Shown here in pieces: positions 39,207 through 48,380 of a stretch of DNA of 64,000 nucleotides. The position numbers were made by a program, and so were the translations under genes. The notes below the pieces were generated by a model. It was not told the origin of the DNA, did not search any database, and was given only the letters and a program-made list of their open reading frames with translations. The DNA comes from Clostridium sp. TW13. GTDB taxonomy: Bacteria > Bacillota > Clostridia > Clostridiales > Clostridiaceae. The stretch covers positions 3,172,362-3,236,361 of the forward strand of contig NZ_BROD01000001.1 in NCBI RefSeq assembly GCF_024345225.1, written 5' to 3'. Positions within the stretch are counted from its first letter, which is position 1. Each line of letters starts with the position of its first letter.

Positions 39207-40109
39207 TTATTTCCTAACTTTTAATGAACCTTCAATTATTAAATCTAAAAATTGTGGAAACTCTATTCCAAGTCCCTTAGCACTCTTAGGGAAAAGACTA
39301 TTCTTTGTTAATCCTGGTAAAGTATTCACTTCTAAAACATAAGGAACTCCTTCACTTACTATCATATCTACTCTTGAATATACGCTACATTTTAACGCTT
39401 TATATGTGGCAATAGCCATTTCTTTAACTTCTTTGTGTAGCTTTGGTTCAAGTTCAACTATAAACTCGTCAGCTCCTCCATCAGCATATTTTGATGTGAA
39501 ATCAAAGAAATCTGATTTAGGTTTAATTGCAAGTACAGGGAATAACTTATTGTCCATTATTGGACAAGTTATCTCATCACCTTTTATATATTGTTCTATC
39601 ATAACTTCGTTATCCCATTTTAAACCTTCTCGTACAGCATCTTTTATTTCTTCTTTATTTCTTAATATAAATGTTGCAACTGAAGAACCACCACTATTAG
39701 GTTTTACTACAACTGGATATCCAAAGCTTTCTATCATATCAAAATCTATTTCATCTACTGCAGAAACTGTAAACCACTTTGCAGTTCTTATTCCACAAGC
39801 TTTTAGCACCTTCTTGGTCATATCCTTATCCATACAAACTCCACTACTTAATGGGTTGCAGCCTGAGTAAGGTATTCCCATAGTTTCAAGTACTGATTGA
39901 ACAGTTCCATCTTCACCAAATCTACCATGAAGTGCTAGGAAAGCAAAGTCTATTCCTTTAACCTTCTCTACTAACTCCTCTTTATTTCTTATATCTATAG
40001 CTACTATTTCATATTTATTTTTATCTAAACTATCTACTACTGCCTTACCAGATTGAAGTGAAATTTCTCTTTCTGAAGAAATTCCTCCCATAATAACTCC
40101 TATTTTCAT
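39207..40109 (-). CDS. ddl: D-alanine--D-alanine ligase
   Basis: ATP-grasp ligase that makes the D-Ala-D-Ala dipeptide for peptidoglycan. Signatures: [87 protein letters not shown]. Length of 300 aa is on the short side but complete, as in other Clostridium Ddl proteins. GGAGG precedes the ATG. It is next to a two-component pair but on its own transcription unit. Nothing marks it as a D-Ala-D-Lac ligase, since the GMPYSGC-type region is of the Ddl kind. Confidence 0.93.
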   Translation of the reverse strand: MKIGVIMGGISSEREISLQSGKAVVDSLDKNKYEIVAIDIRNKEELVEKVKGIDFAFLALHGRFGEDGTVQSVLETMGIPYSGCNPLSSGVCMDKDMTKKVLKACGIRTAKWFTVSAVDEIDFDMIESFGYPVVVKPNSGGSSVATFILRNKEEIKDAVREGLKWDNEVMIEQYIKGDEITCPIMDNKLFPVLAIKPKSDFFDFTSKYADGGADEFIVELEPKLHKEVKEMAIATYKALKCSVYSRVDMIVSEGVPYVLEVNTLPGLTKNSLFPKSAKGLGIEFPQFLDLIIEGSLKVRK

Positions 40110-40500
40110 AACTTATCCTCCAAACAATCCATTGATTTATTCATTAATGTGATTATAACAAAAAAAATAATCTGTTTTAAGTACCACTGTTTTATATTTT
40201 TCATAACTACGTGGATTAATATAATCAAATTGCTCAACATATACATCCGGATAAATACATTTTCCAAACATATATACCGTAGTTATATTGATATTAAAGC
40301 AATTTACATAATCCATATAGAACTGTTCCACTAAAATGTTGGTGGACAACCTACGAAAAATCGACATTTTTCTACCAACATTTAGATGGAATAGGCACAT
40401 ACACTTTTTGTTTAACAATGTACATTACATATTCTATACGGAAATAGTCTTTACACACTTACCTCATTGCCTTTAAATACTATTAATTTCTATTAAAATC
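40110..40500. other. Gene-free stretch upstream of ddl
   Basis: Holds palindromic copy 4 (40316-40401). A 93-residue ORF across it (40137-40418 minus) has no ribosome binding site and reads through the palindrome. Confidence 0.5.
40316..40401 (+). mobile_element. Palindromic MITE-like element, copy 4 (decayed right end)
   Basis: Left end TATAGAACTGTTCCA is intact; right end reads TGGAATAGGCACATA, so the outermost bases no longer pair. Inner arms AATGTTGG and CCAACATTT are intact. Confidence 0.75.
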
Positions 40501-40547
40501 AAAAAATGCAGAGAAATCACAAAAACTTGTGTATTCTCTGCATTTTT
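40496..40547 (-). terminator. Terminator of the PAS histidine kinase gene
   Basis: AAAATGCAGAGAA (40503-40515) pairs with TTCTCTGCATTTT (40534-40546), a 13-bp perfect stem followed on the minus strand by TTTTTTGATTTT. It overlaps the last bases of the kinase gene. Confidence 0.85.
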
Positions 40548-42937
40548 TATAAAACATCATATATATCAGAAAACTCAATATTTATAGTTTCAATATTATT
40601 CTTTGATCTATCGATTACTCTATCCTCTTCACAAAATTGTTTATTATAGTTTATAGGCAACCTTACTATAAATTCACTTCCATTATTTAATTCACTGGTT
40701 ACACTTACAGTACCACCATGTAATTCAACTAATGACTTTAGTAATGATAACCCTATGCCACTACCTTCATTTTGTCTAGTCAAAGATTTATCTACTTGTC
40801 TAAATCTTTCAAAAACTACATCAAGCATATCTTCTGGTATACCTATTCCACTATCTTTAACCTTTAATATTACATCATCTGCTTCTCTACTCATATAAAC
40901 AAGTATATTTCCCCCACTTGGAGTAAATTTTATTGCATTAGATAGTAAATTTAAAACTATTCTTTCTATTTTATCAGGATCACAATATATCTCAAGTTCC
41001 TCTTCTTCAGTATCAAATAGTAATTCAATATTTTTAGTTGTCGCATAAGCCACTACTGATTGAGTTATATCTTCAACCAACTTGATAATATCATATTTTC
41101 CTATAGTCAATTTTAAATAGCCTGCATCGATTTTTGTAATATCAATTAAGTTATTTATTAATCTTAACAATCTATAACAATTTTGTTTTAACACATTATT
41201 GTATTTACCATAACAATTATTATTATTTTGATTTTCAAGATCTACGACTTGTACAATCGAAAAAATTACATTTATAGGAGTTCTTAGTTCATGAGAAATA
41301 TTCGAGAAAAATTCTGTTCTAAGTTCATCATATTGTAATGCTTCCTGCAACTTCTTAGAGTCTCGTTCCCTTTCTTCTTCTGCTAACTTTCGCCTTGTAA
41401 TATCTCTAGCACTTATCATAGCCCCTCTTTTTTCATCATCTGTAAGAGGGCTAATAAGATATTCCACCCATATAACTTCACTTTTACTCCAATTGTCAAT
41501 TACCATTCTGCATTCATTTGTTATAGTTTTCCTACAATTTAGACACTTATTTATATCATCAAGAACCATCTCAACATCTTCTTCTAGTACATTGTGTACC
41601 CAAGGGATATTTTGATAGTATTCATATATTCCTCCAAACACTGCTGTATATGATGGTGAACAATATTTTATATTTCCCTTATAATCTAGCTGACAAATTA
41701 AATCAAAAATATTATTTGTAATATTTCTAAATTTCTTTTCACCCTTAAGCAAACTTTCTGTTAATAAAACTGTATCTGTTTCATCATTCATTATTAACGC
41801 ATAATTTGTTTTTCCATAAATTTTATCTTCTATAGGATAAATATTCACAGTTAAATATTTTATCTCATCTCCTACTTCCATGCTAATCCTTGTAAAGAAT
41901 TCTTTTTCTTTAGTAGCTCTTTCTATAAGTTGTCTATAATTTAATCCTTCTATTGTAACAATATTTAATTTATCTAAATCAGGTTCACCATTATCATTTA
42001 GCGCGCCGCAAATACCTAAAGCTCTTCTTGTTACTGGATTTAAATATTCTGGTTCTCCTACTTCATTTATTATTGCTACTATATTGCTAGATTCTTGTAT
42101 TATGCTAAAATACTTAAATAATTTACTCTGATATTCCTTTTCTTCTTCAATTTTGGAATGTAGTACTTTCATATTATTTATAAATTCCATACACATTCCA
42201 ACTAAAGGCAAGGCATAAGAGGCTATCTTATACAAATCACCTAAAAATGCTATATTAGTCATGCCCTCACTACAAATCATCTTTAACATTTCTCCAATAA
42301 TAAGAAATAAGTAGCTAATAACTAATACATATAAATAAATGCTTTTGCTTCTTTTATAGTCAGAATATAATAGAAATAAAATTATTAGATTCAAAGCGAT
42401 AATAATCAAGCTAATTAATGTACAAATAAGTACTGTATTTTTTCCACTAATAAAATGATATATTATATAATTTTCACCCTCAAGCATTAAAGCTCCCAAA
42501 AATGCTGCAGCCAATAATAAACTTGCTGATTTAGTGGTATCTAACTTAAATTCAACTTTTCTATGTATACTTACGTATATAATTAAGAGAGCTATACTAA
42601 CATTACTTATAACTCCCATCTCACTCATATGAGGTATCCCTTCAATAATAAGTAGTCCGGATTCAGAAAAATAATAGTTCATCACTGAAAAAAAATATAA
42701 TCCTGCTGCTAGTGAAAATCTTATTGCTATTGCTAGTATAAAAACATCCTTTTTATATAGATAATAAGTTAAATTTGCTACTGCTACAATTATTGATAAA
42801 ATAATATATATATTGCACAAATAAACTCCCTTACCAGTTCCTGATGCATCTATAGGATCTAAGAATATAGCTAGGAATATAGTCATCATTATAAAAATAA
42901 TTATTCCTACCCATAGATAAATATTTTTCTCTCTCAT
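40547..42937 (-). CDS. Membrane PAS-PAS sensor histidine kinase (MASE3-like)
   Basis: N-terminal block of about eight hydrophobic helices up to residue 250 resembles a MASE3-type sensor. A coiled linker, PAS domains at about 270-395 and 400-515 (the second with CLNCRKTITNEC), a HisKA domain with His in SNISHELRTPINV (about residue 549) and a HATPase with NLLSNAIKFTPSGG and GIGLSLLKSLVELHGG follow. No receiver domain. The ATG at 42937 follows AGAGGA; the longest frame starts at a TTG (42964) with no ribosome site, so the start is uncertain by up to 9 residues. No response-regulator gene is adjacent (orphan kinase). Orphan kinases in clostridia often feed Spo0A; speculative here. Confidence 0.85.
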   Translation of the reverse strand: MREKNIYLWVGIIIFIMMTIFLAIFLDPIDASGTGKGVYLCNIYIILSIIVAVANLTYYLYKKDVFILAIAIRFSLAAGLYFFSVMNYYFSESGLLIIEGIPHMSEMGVISNVSIALLIIYVSIHRKVEFKLDTTKSASLLLAAAFLGALMLEGENYIIYHFISGKNTVLICTLISLIIIALNLIILFLLYSDYKRSKSIYLYVLVISYLFLIIGEMLKMICSEGMTNIAFLGDLYKIASYALPLVGMCMEFINNMKVLHSKIEEEKEYQSKLFKYFSIIQESSNIVAIINEVGEPEYLNPVTRRALGICGALNDNGEPDLDKLNIVTIEGLNYRQLIERATKEKEFFTRISMEVGDEIKYLTVNIYPIEDKIYGKTNYALIMNDETDTVLLTESLLKGEKKFRNITNNIFDLICQLDYKGNIKYCSPSYTAVFGGIYEYYQNIPWVHNVLEEDVEMVLDDINKCLNCRKTITNECRMVIDNWSKSEVIWVEYLISPLTDDEKRGAMISARDITRRKLAEEERERDSKKLQEALQYDELRTEFFSNISHELRTPINVIFSIVQVVDLENQNNNNCYGKYNNVLKQNCYRLLRLINNLIDITKIDAGYLKLTIGKYDIIKLVEDITQSVVAYATTKNIELLFDTEEEELEIYCDPDKIERIVLNLLSNAIKFTPSGGNILVYMSREADDVILKVKDSGIGIPEDMLDVVFERFRQVDKSLTRQNEGSGIGLSLLKSLVELHGGTVSVTSELNNGSEFIVRLPINYNKQFCEEDRVIDRSKNNIETINIEFSDIYDVL

Positions 42938-43136
42938 AACTAAAGACATCCTCTTTCCATACAATTAATACAATTAAATTATTTCTATAAGTAGAACTTC
43001 AAATGATAATTTAATATTTTATACCAATTATAATTATACTATTATTTTAAAGAGGAAACCCAATTTAATTATCGCAATTCTCGCTAGACTTTATTTGTGT
43101 TTTTAAATCACACTATTAAAACTAATTTTCTTCTGG

Positions 43137-43766
43137 TTATTTTTTCAATTTATAATAATCACAGCATTCTTTTAAATTGCATTTGTCGCATTTTGGGTTT
43201 CTTGCAATACAACAAGCCCTTCCATGAAAAATAAATAAATGATGTGCTAATGTCCATTGATCCTTATCTATCTGCTTTTGAAGCTGCATTTCCACTTCAT
43301 AAACTTTATCTGATTTTGCTAGACCCAATCTATTTGTTACTCTGAACACATGAGTATCTACCGCGATTGCAGGTATATTAAAAGCATTTGACATTACTAC
43401 ATTAGCTGTTTTTCTTCCTGCACCAGGTAATGAAGTTATTCCTTCCATGCTGCAAGGAACCTCACCATTATAATCATCTTTTAGTTTCTGAGCTAAAAGC
43501 AATAAATTTTTTGACTTATTCCTATATAATCCTATTACCTTTATCTTTTCTTCTAACTCTTCCCTAGATAGAGTCAAAAAACTATCCACATCTGGATAGC
43601 TTTTAAATAATTCTTTTGTGACTTCATTAACCTTTTTATCAGTAGTCTGAGCTGATAAAACTGTGGCTACTAAAAGTTGAAATGGTGTATTGAAATTTAA
43701 TTCACATCTAGCATCTGGATACATCTTTTTAAGCTCTTCTAAAATAAATTTTGTCTTTTGCTTCAT
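43137..43766 (-). CDS. nth: Endonuclease III (DNA glycosylase/AP lyase)
   Basis: Removes oxidised pyrimidines. Helix-hairpin-helix SMEGITSLPGAGRKTANVV supplies the catalytic Lys context; catalytic Asp is in AVDTHVFRV. The C-terminal [4Fe-4S] loop is CIARNPKCDKCNLKECC (C-x6-C-x2-C-x5-C). Length is 209 aa. AAGGAG precedes the ATG. It follows plsC by 21 bases and is probably co-transcribed. Confidence 0.96.
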   Translation of the reverse strand: MKQKTKFILEELKKMYPDARCELNFNTPFQLLVATVLSAQTTDKKVNEVTKELFKSYPDVDSFLTLSREELEEKIKVIGLYRNKSKNLLLLAQKLKDDYNGEVPCSMEGITSLPGAGRKTANVVMSNAFNIPAIAVDTHVFRVTNRLGLAKSDKVYEVEMQLQKQIDKDQWTLAHHLFIFHGRACCIARNPKCDKCNLKECCDYYKLKK

Positions 43767-43787
43767 AAAAAATTACTCCTTTAATTA

Positions 43788-44498
43788 CTATCTTTCTTCT
43801 CCATACACTCCCCTATAACTCTCAGGCAATAATTTAGCTATAGATTTCATAAGAGTTGTTAAACATCTATCTTCATAGTCATGTTTTGCTTCATCCTTCT
43901 CTTTAGCAGGCAAGGATACCGCAGTTCCAATGTTAACTTTAACTCTACCCTGCTGCCATCTTTCTCCACCCATATCTCCATCTTGCCTTATAGGTAATAC
44001 CTTTTCCGTGCCACTAATTCCTATTGGTATTACTGTTGCTTTTGTTAGTCTAACTATTAACAGGATACCTTTTCTTGCCTCTATCATTGCACCAGTTCTA
44101 CTTCTTGTGCCTTCAGGAAATATAAATAAATTATTTCCTTCCTTCACTGTCTTTACTATATTAGTCATAGCTTCCTTATCTGCACTATTAGGCTTAATAT
44201 TTATGGTCTTCACCATTTCCATTCCAAAGTTTGTAACAGGATCTGTAGTAAGCTTTACTCCTGCAACAAAATATGGATCACTATCCTTTAAAAGCTCATG
44301 CAAGATTAATGCATCTGCATTGCTTAAATGATTACAAATGAAAATGATAGGACCTTTAGCATTATCTATATTCTCTAAGCCGTTTACTTCTAAATCAGCA
44401 TATTTCTTTATATATCCTCTAACACCTTTTCTAACAAGTGCCACACGTACTTTCTTTGGCATAATTTCTAATAATTTTATTAACAACGGTGACATCAT
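43788..44498 (-). CDS. plsC: 1-acyl-sn-glycerol-3-phosphate acyltransferase
   Basis: Phospholipid synthesis enzyme acting at the inner face of the membrane. The acyltransferase motif normally HX4D is seen as CNHLSNADALILHELL, and the glycerophosphate-binding motif is FPEGTRSRTGAMIEARKG. Length is 236 aa. AGGAAGTG precedes the ATG. Sits with nth in a two-gene unit; a downstream pssA and dgk-like gene in the window relate to the same lipid pathway but are far away. Confidence 0.9.
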   Translation of the reverse strand: MMSPLLIKLLEIMPKKVRVALVRKGVRGYIKKYADLEVNGLENIDNAKGPIIFICNHLSNADALILHELLKDSDPYFVAGVKLTTDPVTNFGMEMVKTINIKPNSADKEAMTNIVKTVKEGNNLFIFPEGTRSRTGAMIEARKGILLIVRLTKATVIPIGISGTEKVLPIRQDGDMGGERWQQGRVKVNIGTAVSLPAKEKDEAKHDYEDRCLTTLMKSIAKLLPESYRGVYGEER

Positions 44499-44593
44499 AA
44501 TTTAAACACTTCCTTAAATTCTATATAGTGAACTTCAACCACTCACAATGGTATGAAGTTTTTCTGGTTGAATTATAAAAATCCACCCAATTA

Positions 44594-45577
44594 TTATAAT
44601 TCACTTCCATCTAAAAGTCTATTATAATACCTTTGTAAATTTGGTGAGTTAAGTTTTATATCCTTTATACTTTCTCTTTTAAAAATTGCTTTTCTTATTA
44701 AAGTATTTCTTATAATTGTATTCTTTCCTCTCCAACCACAAGAAGTATGCTTTATTGTACTATTAAATTCAGCATTATTAAGACTAATCATTTTATCTTC
44801 ATCTATGTTTTTCATAAACTCTAATTGCTTAAATTCTTCAATATTTGAATACTCTTTATTCTGATTATATAGACATGCCTTTTGACATGAATCACAACCA
44901 AAAATTCTTCCACCTAAAATTTTGAACCACTTTTCATCTATATCTTTCTTTTGGGTTATGTAAGATAAACATATATTAGGATTCTTCCTATTCTTATTAA
45001 TCGCTTTTGTCGGACATGCATTATAGCATAACTCACATTCACCACAGCCATCAAATGCTTTAAAATGCTTTTCTTCCTTTTCATCAACTAATTCTAAATC
45101 AGTTATGATTTCTCCAAGAAAAACATAAGAACCATACCTTTTATTTATTAGCATATTGTTTTTTCCTATAAAACCAACTCCGCATAAAGCTGCTATGTAT
45201 CTTTCAGGTAAGGTATTGCTATCTACTAAAGGTATAGCTTTCCCTCCTTGTTCTTGAATATATGCACATATTTTATTTAAATAATTATTTACCACTCTAT
45301 GATAATCAGTTCCTCTAGTATATACAGAAAATCCATTATCTATATATTCTTCATTATGATGATAGGGAAAGGCAATACATATTATAGTTTTTCCTTCCTC
45401 CATGTAATGCATAGGGTTGATTCTAGTGTCTATATCTTGTTCTTCAAACTCATTTTCAATATTAAGTTTTTTTCTTTCCTCATAAAATGTTCTCAGTTCT
45501 TCAAATCTTCTACACTTCATAAAGCCAACTTCCGATAATCCTATGCTGCTACAGAAGTTTATTATGCCTTGTTTCAC
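44594..45577 (-). CDS. queG: Epoxyqueuosine reductase
   Basis: Cobalamin- and Fe-S-dependent enzyme for the last step of queuosine formation in tRNA. The two ferredoxin-like clusters are CGECELCYNACPTKAI and CDSCQKACLYN; N-terminal FCSSIGLSEVGF and GTDYHRVVNNYL fit the family. Length of 327 aa is within range, lacking a C-terminal HEAT extension. Start is GTG after AAGGAG. No other que gene is adjacent. Confidence 0.92.
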   Translation of the reverse strand: MKQGIINFCSSIGLSEVGFMKCRRFEELRTFYEERKKLNIENEFEEQDIDTRINPMHYMEEGKTIICIAFPYHHNEEYIDNGFSVYTRGTDYHRVVNNYLNKICAYIQEQGGKAIPLVDSNTLPERYIAALCGVGFIGKNNMLINKRYGSYVFLGEIITDLELVDEKEEKHFKAFDGCGECELCYNACPTKAINKNRKNPNICLSYITQKKDIDEKWFKILGGRIFGCDSCQKACLYNQNKEYSNIEEFKQLEFMKNIDEDKMISLNNAEFNSTIKHTSCGWRGKNTIIRNTLIRKAIFKRESIKDIKLNSPNLQRYYNRLLDGSEL

Positions 45578-45886
45578 TATAATGTACTCCTTTCTTTCTA
45601 TATGAACTTTTCATTATTAACTTCATCTGCCTCTCTCTTACTACACGCACACTTTTTACTGTGTACAATTCTTAAATTTACTCCACTAAACTTCTCACTA
45701 TTTTATGTTATATATAGTTTATAATAAATTTTAAAGAGTACTTATTTATATAAGCTCTAAATAATATTCTACATCAATATTACGTACAGTAGACACTAAT
45801 ATATAATTTATTTATATTATATAACGTCGTTTCTAGCTCATAAATATACGATACCTCTTATCTATACAAAGTGATTCTATTTCATA

Positions 45887-45984
45887 TATAGAACTGTTCC
45901 ATAATAATGTTGGTGGAAACATTAATGGACAAGCTACAAAAATTCGACATTTTTCTACCAACTTTTAAGTGGAATAGTTCTATA
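45887..45984 (+). mobile_element. Palindromic MITE-like element, copy 5
   Basis: Ends TATAGAACTGTTCCA and TGGAATAGTTCTATA; like copy 1 it has the longer spacer (GGAAAC-ATTAATGGACAAG) next to the left inner arm. The right inner arm reads CCAACTTTT. Confidence 0.8.
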
Positions 45985-46114
45985 TGCATCTTTGCAAATA
46001 TATTAGCAGAACAGATGTATGTGCACATATTTATTTAATTACCTATATAATTTAGTAATCATATACTATTACTAACCCAAAAAGCACAAAGCACCTTACT
46101 TGAAACTTATATAA

Positions 46115-46313
46115 TTTATCCGATAGCTAGCATCCGTAACACTCCAACTTTATATGAAACTCCTCTTCCTAAAGTCAGATGAGTAAGCGATTCACACTAA
46201 ATCATAGATTTAGGTTCTCTGCTTAAGTTGGAGATAACGGCTGCACGCTCCTGGATAAGTTCAACTAAGATTCAGATGGGGATACACCCCACCTGAATCA
46301 AGTTTCACTTGAT
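46115..46313 (-). ncRNA. Structured RNA-like repeat, copy A (HEARO/omega-RNA-like, ORF-less)
   Basis: On the minus strand the element runs from ATCAAGTGAAACTTGAT to TCGGATAAA. A strong first hairpin (GATTCAGGTGGGG with CCCCATCTGAATC, 13 pairs including one G-U) is followed by the single-stranded-looking GCGTGCAGCCGTTATC, a hairpin with CTCCAACTT/AAGTTGGAG arms, and a closing TTATCC/GGATAA stem. It is identical to copy B (60461-60589) except that the third hairpin loop is about 75 bases longer. It lies after cysE, separated by the terminator. Confidence 0.75.
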
Positions 46314-46375
46314 AAATCTACTAAATAGCTTAGAATAAATAACAAGTATGTATTAGAAAGAAATAAGCTCAATAA

Positions 46376-46402
46376 AATAAAAAGAACTGTAAAAACAGTC
46401 CC
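46376..46402 (-). terminator. Terminator of cysK-cysE
   Basis: On the minus strand GGGACTGT, loop TTTT, ACAGTTCT then TTTTTATTTTA; about 40 bases after the cysE stop. Confidence 0.7.
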
Positions 46403-46442
46403 TTTTATTAGGCATTTTCAAAAAATAATTAAGTCCTTATGC

Positions 46443-47027
46443 CTATATTATCATATTGTTGTACATCTTTTTCTTTTTGCCTCTATAATCTTCTATTTCT
46501 ATAATAGTAGCATTGGCCTTTATAATATTCTTGGCTGGACTACCAACTGCAGTTGCTTCATTTGGTACATCCTCTAGCACCACTGCGTTAGCACCTATTC
46601 TGGCTCCATCTCCAATAGTTATATTGCCCAAAACCTTGGCTCCGCATCCTATTAGTACATTATTACCTACTGTTGGATGTCTCTTGCCCTTCTCTTTTCC
46701 TGTTCCCCCTAAGGTAACTCCATGATAAAGAGTTACATCATCACCTATTTCAGCTGTTTCCCCTATAACTACTCCCATACCGTGATCTATAAATAAGCCC
46801 TTACCTATTTTTGCCCCTGGATGAATTTCTATACCTGTAAAATGTCTTGAGGTTTGGGATACTAATCGCGCTAAAAAAAACAATTTCTTTTTATATAACC
46901 AGTGAGCAATTCTATGGTTTATAACAGCATGAACACATGGATATAGAATAAATACTTCTAGCTTGCTTCTTGCTGCTGGGTCACTATCTAAGATTCTTTG
47001 TAAGTCGTACTTAAGGTTCTTAAACAA
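46443..47027 (-). CDS. cysE: Serine O-acetyltransferase
   Basis: Left-handed beta-helix acyltransferase that makes O-acetylserine for CysK. N-terminal helical domain ([32 protein letters not shown]) precedes hexapeptide repeats ([57 protein letters not shown]). The C-terminal tail ends in [10 protein letters not shown]. The longest frame uses a GTG overlapping the ribosome site; TTG at 47027 has AGAGGA at proper spacing and gives the family-like start [10 protein letters not shown]. 194 aa. Follows cysK by 36 bases. Confidence 0.93.
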   Translation of the reverse strand: MFKNLKYDLQRILDSDPAARSKLEVFILYPCVHAVINHRIAHWLYKKKLFFLARLVSQTSRHFTGIEIHPGAKIGKGLFIDHGMGVVIGETAEIGDDVTLYHGVTLGGTGKEKGKRHPTVGNNVLIGCGAKVLGNITIGDGARIGANAVVLEDVPNEATAVGSPAKNIIKANATIIEIEDYRGKKKKMYNNMII

Positions 47028-47063
47028 CGAAATCACTTCCTCTGTAATTACTTTATATTTATA

Positions 47064-47972
47064 TTATTCATATAATCCCATAGAGATGTATTTTTCTCCT
47101 CCATCTGGAGCTATAGCTAATACTTTCTTTCCTTTTCCAAGTTCTTTAGCTACAGTTAAAGCTGCGCTTAATGCAGCTCCAGAAGATGTACCAATTAATA
47201 CTCCTTCTTTTGCAGCAAATTCTTTTGCTGCCTTATATGCATCCTCATCCTTAACTTGTATAATTCTATCTACTATACTACTATCATATATATCTGGAAC
47301 AAATCCTGCTCCTATTCCTTGAATTTTATGTGCTCCTGGATTTCCACCTGATAAAACTGGTGAGTTTGCTGGTTCAACAGCTATAACTGTAATGTCCTTC
47401 TTTAATTCTTTAAGCTTTCTTCCCACACCTGAAACTGTTCCACCAGTTCCAACACCAGCTATGAATACATCTAAATCTGGTATATCCTTTAATATTTCTT
47501 CTGCTGTAGTTTCATAGTGCTTTTGTGGGTTAGCTGGATTTAAGAATTGTTGTGGCATAAAGTATCCATTTTCCTTCACCAATTCTTCAGCTTTTGCTAT
47601 AGCACCCTTCATTCCCTTTGAACCATCAGTTAGTATAAGCTCAGCTCCATAAGCCTTTAAAAGATCTCTTCTTTCTTTACTCATAGTTTCCGGCATTGTT
47701 ATTACTACATTATATCCTTTAACCCTTCCAATTAGAGCTATAGCTATTCCTGTGTTACCTGATGTTGGTTCTACAATAGTAGCTCCTGGCTTAAGAAGTC
47801 CATCTTTTTCTGCTTGTTCTATCATACCTAAAGCTGCTCTATCTTTTACACTTCCACCTGGATTGAATTTTTCAAGCTTTACAAATACATTTGCATCCTC
47901 TTGCTCTACTAAATTGCTTACCTCTAATACTGGTGTTTTTCCTATTAGTTCTAATACGTTTTTGAATGTCAT
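47064..47972 (-). CDS. cysK: Cysteine synthase (O-acetylserine sulfhydrylase)
   Basis: PLP enzyme that forms cysteine from O-acetylserine and sulfide. Schiff-base Lys is in KFNPGGSVKDRAAL (about residue 43); substrate loop TSGNTG and phosphate loop GTGGTVSG are visible, with IGTSSGAALSAAL at the C-terminus. Length is 302 aa. GGGGAGG precedes the ATG. Expression is controlled by the cysteine T-box directly upstream; cysE is the second gene of the unit. Confidence 0.96.
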   Translation of the reverse strand: MTFKNVLELIGKTPVLEVSNLVEQEDANVFVKLEKFNPGGSVKDRAALGMIEQAEKDGLLKPGATIVEPTSGNTGIAIALIGRVKGYNVVITMPETMSKERRDLLKAYGAELILTDGSKGMKGAIAKAEELVKENGYFMPQQFLNPANPQKHYETTAEEILKDIPDLDVFIAGVGTGGTVSGVGRKLKELKKDITVIAVEPANSPVLSGGNPGAHKIQGIGAGFVPDIYDSSIVDRIIQVKDEDAYKAAKEFAAKEGVLIGTSSGAALSAALTVAKELGKGKKVLAIAPDGGEKYISMGLYE

Positions 47973-48009
47973 TTTAAATTCCTCCCCAAATATATATTAA
48001 TTTTTATAT

Positions 48010-48295
48010 AAAAAAAATCCGCCTCTAAAAATCTAGAGACGAAGTATTATACTCCGCGGTCCCACTCTACTTGAATATGTCCACCTTTTTCAAACACATA
48101 AATGTTCTATTACTATAACGGGTAATCCCGAGATACCATACTTAAATTTCCGGTTCCTGCTCAAAAGGGCACTTCACATAATTTCTCTATAAAAGCTTCT
48201 CAGCACTGCTTTCTCTCTGTAATATTCCACTATGCTACTTTACTTTATCAATGCATTTATTATTCAATTCTTAGTAATGTGATACGATTTACTAT
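48010..48295 (-). promoter_or_regulatory. T-box leader, cysteine (UGC) specifier
   Basis: Minus-strand RNA has AGAGAG, then GAAG-TGC-CCTTTTGAGCA, where TGC (48169-48171) sits eleven bases before the end of GAGCA as a specifier should. The canonical T-box core GTGGGACCGCGGA lies at 48052-48070. It is followed by a terminator (CGTCTCTAGA/TTAGAGGCGG, 48019-48041) and a T8 run. Uncharged tRNA-Cys would turn on cysK-cysE. Confidence 0.93.
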
Positions 48296-48301
48296 GATTT
48301 T

Positions 48302-48329
48302 ATTATACAACTTCAATTTTAAATGTCAA
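48302..48329 (-). promoter_or_regulatory. Promoter of cysK-cysE
   Basis: Minus-strand TTGACA (48329-48324), 16-base spacer, TATAAT (48307-48302), just ahead of the T-box. Confidence 0.8.
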
Positions 48330-48380
48330 GTATTTAGGTAGGAATTTATATATTTAAATTTTATGGTACATATGGAAACA

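Larger units (their letters stand above)
45578..46442. other. Gene-free stretch between cysE and queG
   Basis: Contains palindromic copy 5, the structured RNA-like element copy A and the cysE terminator; also the segment 45746-45822 similar to 27818-27890. No ORF. Confidence 0.5.

Noticed and set aside
39207-40109. Vancomycin-resistance cassette (VanW, VanRS-like pair, ligase)
   Set aside because: The ligase looks like an ordinary Ddl, there is no vanH or vanX-like gene, and VanW proteins are common in clostridia.
40137-40418. 93-residue minus-strand ORF across palindromic copy 4
   Set aside because: No ribosome binding site; the frame reads through the palindrome and the part shared with 13244-13435 is just the repeat.
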